From: an uncultured Aggregatibacter sp.
GTDB lineage: Bacteria > Pseudomonadota > Gammaproteobacteria > Enterobacterales > Pasteurellaceae
Direction of reading: 5' to 3'
NCBI RefSeq assembly: GCF_901873365.1
Contig: NZ_CABFLM010000042.1
Coordinates: 1 to 55,184, forward strand
DNA length: 55,184 nucleotides
Shown: piece by piece, positions 52,489-55,184 of the stretch
How the letters are laid out: each line of letters begins with the position of its first letter
Position numbering within the stretch: the stretch's first letter is position 1
Translations under genes and position numbers: made by a program
Notes under the pieces: model-generated
The model's database searches: none
What the model was told of the DNA's origin: nothing
The model's input: only the letters and a program-made list of their open reading frames with translations

Positions 52489-53082
52489 TTAGGTGCTGAT
52501 TTTGGAACGATTAAAATTGCCTTTCAGTCTTGCAATAGTTGCTCGAGAGAGATTGTATTTTTGTGTTGCAATATTTATTGATACCCCTTTTTCAAAATCT
52601 TTATAAATTTCACGTCGGAGTTTATCTGTAACTTTGGGAGGGCGACCACCCAGGGCATTTTTTTGTCCGGCGGCCAGTTTTGCTCGCTTACCCTCTTGAG
52701 TACGCTCCACAATGAAAGAACGCTCTAATTCAGCAAAAATGCCCAATAGTTGAATCAATGCCGTTCCCATTGGGTTATCTTGGGTTTGTGTATTAATACC
52801 CTGTTGAATAGCTATAAATCCAACTTTTCTCTTTTTAAATAGTTCAAGCGTATTTAGGCACTGGGTCAGACTCCGCCCTAGTCGGTCAAGTTTTGTCACA
52901 ACGACAACATCTCCCTCACGGATATAATTAAGAAGCTCATCAAGTTGTTCTTTATTTTTAATTGATACTCCGGAATGCTTGCCTGAGAATATTTTTTTAC
53001 ATCCATACTCTTGTAAAATCCGAATTTGTTCATTTAAATCTTGTTGTAGTGTAGAAACACGAGCAAAACCAATTTTTGCCAT
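52489..53082 (-). CDS. Serine recombinase (resolvase/invertase family)
   Basis: A 197-residue small serine recombinase. Catalytic Ser10 in GFARVSTLQQ, the TKLDRLGRS motif and the E-helix region GIFAELERSFIVERT; the C-terminal helix-turn-helix is SINIATQKYNLSRATIARL. Size and layout match Pin/Tn3-resolvase enzymes. No inverted target sites were found nearby. It may have brought in, or rearranges, the AT-rich cargo beside it, which it precedes in transcription order on the minus strand. ICE integration in this family uses a tyrosine recombinase, so this is an extra enzyme. Confidence 0.92.
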   Translation of the reverse strand: MAKIGFARVSTLQQDLNEQIRILQEYGCKKIFSGKHSGVSIKNKEQLDELLNYIREGDVVVVTKLDRLGRSLTQCLNTLELFKKRKVGFIAIQQGINTQTQDNPMGTALIQLLGIFAELERSFIVERTQEGKRAKLAAGQKNALGGRPPKVTDKLRREIYKDFEKGVSINIATQKYNLSRATIARLKGNFNRSKIST

Positions 53083-53114
53083 ACCTTATGCCCCGGTAAT
53101 AAAAGCTATTTTTT

Positions 53115-53450
53115 CTATTCAATTTTAGTACTTAGCTCATCTAACTCTTCTTCAGTACATTCAATAATAAAATTTATAACCTTCATCTCATCTTCCGAAA
53201 GATCTTCTATAGTAAATCGTTCATTAAGATTTATTATACTTGACTTAATTAAGTCTAATTTAACAAAAATCAGGTGAACCCTTGAACGATAATGTACTTT
53301 GTTTAATTGTGAGAAATAAGCTTCAATTGTTATAGATTCAATATCTTCTTGCATGAACTCAGGATTATCATTTTTTACCTTGGCATTAATTTCACTTAAT
53401 CGTTCCTCTAATGAAGATATTTTTTCTAGATAATGTAATTTTGTAATCAT
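53115..53450 (-). CDS. Hypothetical coiled-coil protein, 111 aa
   Basis: Soluble, helical, acidic C-terminus (ECTEEELDELSTKIE). N-terminal heptads MITKLHYLEKISSLEERLSE suggest a coiled coil. Not recognised. AGGAGG is 5 bases before the ATG. It is the last gene of the AT-rich minus-strand array, and the preceding gene ends in the junction motif TTTTTCTAAGTGTTGAA. Confidence 0.6.
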   Translation of the reverse strand: MITKLHYLEKISSLEERLSEINAKVKNDNPEFMQEDIESITIEAYFSQLNKVHYRSRVHLIFVKLDLIKSSIINLNERFTIEDLSEDEMKVINFIIECTEEELDELSTKIE

Positions 53451-53469
53451 ATATCCTCCTTTTATATTT

Positions 53470-53757
53470 TCAACACTTAGAAAAATCAGATTCTTTTTGT
53501 TCCCATTTTTCCCATAGAATGAAAACGACCCCTATTTTTCTTGATTGTGCTACAACCTGCCCCAACGATTTTGTCAGAGTGTAATCATCAGATATATAAT
53601 CTGTACCTATTACTGTTACCTCTTTAAAAGGTAAATCAATACCTTTTTCCAATTTCATTTCACATAAATAAATGATTAGCTTTAATTTATCTATGTTTGC
53701 TAATCGAATTTCATTGTCTGCTAGACAATAATTTAGGCGAATTGTGATTTTTTCCAT
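53470..53757 (-). CDS. Hypothetical protein, 95 aa
   Basis: A small soluble alpha/beta protein: ITIRLNYCLADNEIRLANIDKL and a C-terminal VVFILWEKWEQKE. Not recognised. A weak AAAGGAA ribosome site precedes the ATG. It has the junction motif TTAAGTTTTGAA upstream and the related AAGTGTTGAA at its own stop. Confidence 0.55.
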   Translation of the reverse strand: MEKITIRLNYCLADNEIRLANIDKLKLIIYLCEMKLEKGIDLPFKEVTVIGTDYISDDYTLTKSLGQVVAQSRKIGVVFILWEKWEQKESDFSKC

Positions 53758-53779
53758 TTTTTGTTCCTTTGTTCAAAAC

Positions 53780-54238
53780 TTAAATTTTATTTACAATTAC
53801 TGAGCCAGATATAGAACTTGCATTGCCTCCTACATTACCTTTAACATTGATACCCCCAGACATACTTTTGACTGAGCCAGATACATTACCACTTACATTT
53901 ACCCCACCTGATGTTGTTTCAATTGAGTTTGTATTTTTACAAAAAACATTACCGATATTGGCTATAAGACTATTTATATCACCATCTACATTTATTCTTA
54001 TAGATGGAATCTCTTCAATTATTTTTTCATTATCTACTGAATAGTTGATAATTGTTCCTATATTTCCTATATTTCCTATATTTCCTATATTTGTAACAGT
54101 ATGAGTATTCGTTGTTGTTACTGCTTGAGCATTTGTTCCAATATTTAGCTTTTGAACATTACCCTTAATCAAAATTTCTAAGTTTTTTATATCGCAATTG
54201 ATAAATGCACCGTTTACATAAATTCCAGTTTCTTCCAT
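53780..54238 (-). CDS. Repetitive beta-helix-like protein, 152 aa
   Basis: Built of short Gly/Asn/Val/Ser repeats: an N-terminal GAFINCDIKNLEILIKGNV, a four-fold NIG run from a 9-base tandem repeat (about 54057-54092), then VNVSGNVSGSVKSMSGGINV-type strands to the end. It resembles a right-handed beta-helix or bactofilin-like polymer, but no family is certain. AAGGAG precedes the ATG. Soluble, no signal. Confidence 0.6.
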   Translation of the reverse strand: MEETGIYVNGAFINCDIKNLEILIKGNVQKLNIGTNAQAVTTTNTHTVTNIGNIGNIGNIGTIINYSVDNEKIIEEIPSIRINVDGDINSLIANIGNVFCKNTNSIETTSGGVNVSGNVSGSVKSMSGGINVKGNVGGNASSISGSVIVNKI

Positions 54239-54269
54239 TTTTTAACTCCTTATATTCAAAACTTAACAC

Positions 54270-54449
54270 TTAGAAAAACTTACCTTGCCAATAAATATCT
54301 AATAGGATTGATACAATACCTAATATCAAAAAAAAGTAAAAAAACTTTATTCTTCTTATTGTTGTTTTACTTGATATTAAATTCCAAATGTTTATATACA
54401 TTGAAATGGTGAGAGATATAAAAGAAACATATGATAATATCATCTCCAT
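54270..54449 (-). CDS. Small membrane protein, 59 aa
   Basis: An open frame from ATG at 54449 to TAA at 54272-54270. Two hydrophobic stretches (about 4-24 and 36-53, FFYFFLILGIVSILL) separated by a basic loop SSKTTIRRIK. AGGG lies upstream of the start. It fills what would otherwise be a 230-base gap and has the junction motif TTAAGTTTTGAA on both sides, like its neighbours. Not recognised. Confidence 0.5.
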   Translation of the reverse strand: MEMILSYVSFISLTISMYINIWNLISSKTTIRRIKFFYFFLILGIVSILLDIYWQGKFF

Positions 54450-54471
54450 AAGATTTATCCCTATTCAAAAC

Positions 54472-54930
54472 TTAACAATTATTGTTTTCTTGAGCTTTCC
54501 GATAAAGTTTTTTTAACACCTCAACCATAAATATATTTTTAGGGTATCTTAAACTAGGATTTGATAACAATAAAACAACGCAAGCAAATATAGATATTAA
54601 AGGAGTGAGGCTTCTAATTAGTAGTATTAGTTCATCTAAACTCATTACTTTTACAGGATCGTTTGTTATAAAAGAAAAAAACAATATTACAAAAATAATA
54701 CTTAGCGCAACACTCACTGATTTATAGGCAAGTCTTGCAAAATACAAAATATAGTACCAAATTTGGTAAGCCCAATTACGCAAACTTTTCTTCTCATTTG
54801 CCAACATTTCCGCATATTCTTTTTCACTTATAAATACATCATAAGCATAGATTGGTTTAGCTTTAAACTCTCGTTCAGCTAAACTTATATTGATTTTTCT
54901 AATGCCTGTGATAGCTTCTTCTTGATCCAT
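54472..54930 (-). CDS. Hypothetical membrane protein, 152 aa
   Basis: A cytoplasmic N-terminus (MDQEEAITGIRKINISLAER, about 1-60), two membrane helices (about 72-95 and 105-125, SVSVALSIIFVILFFSFI), and a basic C-terminus ending ENNNC. Not recognised. AGGAG stands before the ATG at 54930; the frame opens at 54954. Part of the AT-rich minus-strand array. Confidence 0.58.
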   Translation of the reverse strand: MDQEEAITGIRKINISLAEREFKAKPIYAYDVFISEKEYAEMLANEKKSLRNWAYQIWYYILYFARLAYKSVSVALSIIFVILFFSFITNDPVKVMSLDELILLIRSLTPLISIFACVVLLLSNPSLRYPKNIFMVEVLKKLYRKAQENNNC

Positions 54931-54957
54931 AAATCTTCTCCTATGTATGTGCAAAAC

Positions 54958-55164
54958 TTAAAATGTTCTTGATTCCTTCTCAAAATCTTTTATTTTTCCA
55001 TATTTCTTTACTGGTAAATACCCAACAATGAATGTAATTAGCCCAAGTAACAGAATCCATTCAGTGTAACCCTTAACAAAAAGGACTAATAACGAAAAAA
55101 TAGGCATTAACATAAGAAAAATAATTCCTAATATTTTTTCTAATTTAGTGAAGCTAGGTTTCAT
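54958..55164 (-). CDS. Small membrane protein, 68 aa
   Basis: Two hydrophobic helices (about 12-31 and 34-52) and a basic tail. Not recognised. AAGGGGA precedes the ATG. First gene of the array visible in the window; the array may continue beyond 55184. Its TAA lies in the junction motif TTAAGTTTTG. Confidence 0.55.
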   Translation of the reverse strand: MKPSFTKLEKILGIIFLMLMPIFSLLVLFVKGYTEWILLLGLITFIVGYLPVKKYGKIKDFEKESRTF

Positions 55165-55184
55165 TCATTCCCCTTGGTATAGTC

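Larger units (their letters stand above)
12818..55184 (+). mobile_element. ICEHin1056/PFGI-1-type integrative conjugative element (left and middle part)
   Basis: From the tRNA operon to the window end the content is that of one ICE: parA-dnaB-parB-DUF2857 at the tRNA end, replication and processing genes (STY4528-like, PFL_4669, DUF3158, ssb, topB, DUF3577), a genomic-island-type T4SS (PilL to TraG), ArdC, and a cargo segment. The order matches the ICEHin1056 and PFGI-1 families. No relaxase TraI, no tyrosine integrase and no right-end tRNA repeat are present, so the element continues past 55184. No antibiotic-resistance gene is seen. The left boundary may be at 12691 or 12817. Confidence 0.93.

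Noticed and set aside
52601..53082. ICE integrase
   Set aside because: It is a serine resolvase/invertase type; this ICE family integrates with a tyrosine recombinase, expected beyond the window.
54057..54092. Phase-variable repeat
   Set aside because: The unit is 9 bases, so copy change keeps the frame and would not switch expression.

Overview
The window is a Pasteurellaceae chromosome segment carrying most of an integrative conjugative element (ICE). Evidence for the host is the repeated 9-base DNA uptake signal AAGTGCGGT (Hin type, used by Haemophilus, Aggregatibacter and Pasteurella). I found seven copies by eye in the first 12.4 kb. Core genes such as radA, cca-lolB-ispE-prs, ldhA and metB look gammaproteobacterial. 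The genus is not resolved.

Region 1 (1-12.2 kb) is ordinary core genome: radA, a CYTH triphosphatase, a DUF47-Pit phosphate pair, an SH3-domain membrane protein, cca, lolB, ispE, prs, trxA, ldhA and metB. Region 2 (12.37-12.82 kb) is a tRNA operon, Gly-Cys-Leu-Lys, which provides the ICE attachment target.

Region 3 (12.9-28.3 kb) is the ICE maintenance and processing end: parA, a dnaB-like helicase, parB, DUF2857, an STY4528-like replication protein, the PFL_4669 protein, DUF3158, ssb and topB, then a first island of small leader-controlled genes ending in a RadC-like protein. A nine-unit 36-bp hairpin repeat lies at 18.72-19.05 kb. Region 4 (29.1-49.4 kb) is a nearly complete type IV secretion cluster of the genomic-island (ICEHin1056/PFGI-1) type. 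It contains PilL, PFL_4693, a transglycosylase, PFL_4695, TraD, TIGR03747, RAQPRD, TIGR03758, TIGR03745, TIGR03750, TIGR03746, TIGR03749, TIGR03752, TIGR03751, TraC and TraG on the plus strand, and TIGR03757/03756/03755 on the minus strand. Region 5 (49.6-52.5 kb) is a second leader-controlled island with ArdC and a methyltransferase-like protein. Region 6 (52.5-55.2 kb) is an AT-rich cargo array of small unknown genes beside a serine recombinase. The relaxase, the integrase and the right attachment site are not in the window.

The most striking signal is non-coding. Eight genes in the two islands each have a 5' leader with three mutually complementary strands: a hairpin-loop strand A, a middle strand B, and a strand C that contains the ribosome binding site. 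B can pair with A (pseudoknot) or with C (sequestering the ribosome site). The A, B and C sequences differ from leader to leader, yet pairing is kept. Three longer elements made of two tandem pseudoknots lie near the heads of these islands, with compensatory changes between copies. They resemble the STAXI motif described near ssb, topoisomerase and antirestriction genes. Together they suggest an RNA- or single-strand-DNA-based control layer for genes expressed early after conjugative entry. That last step is inference.
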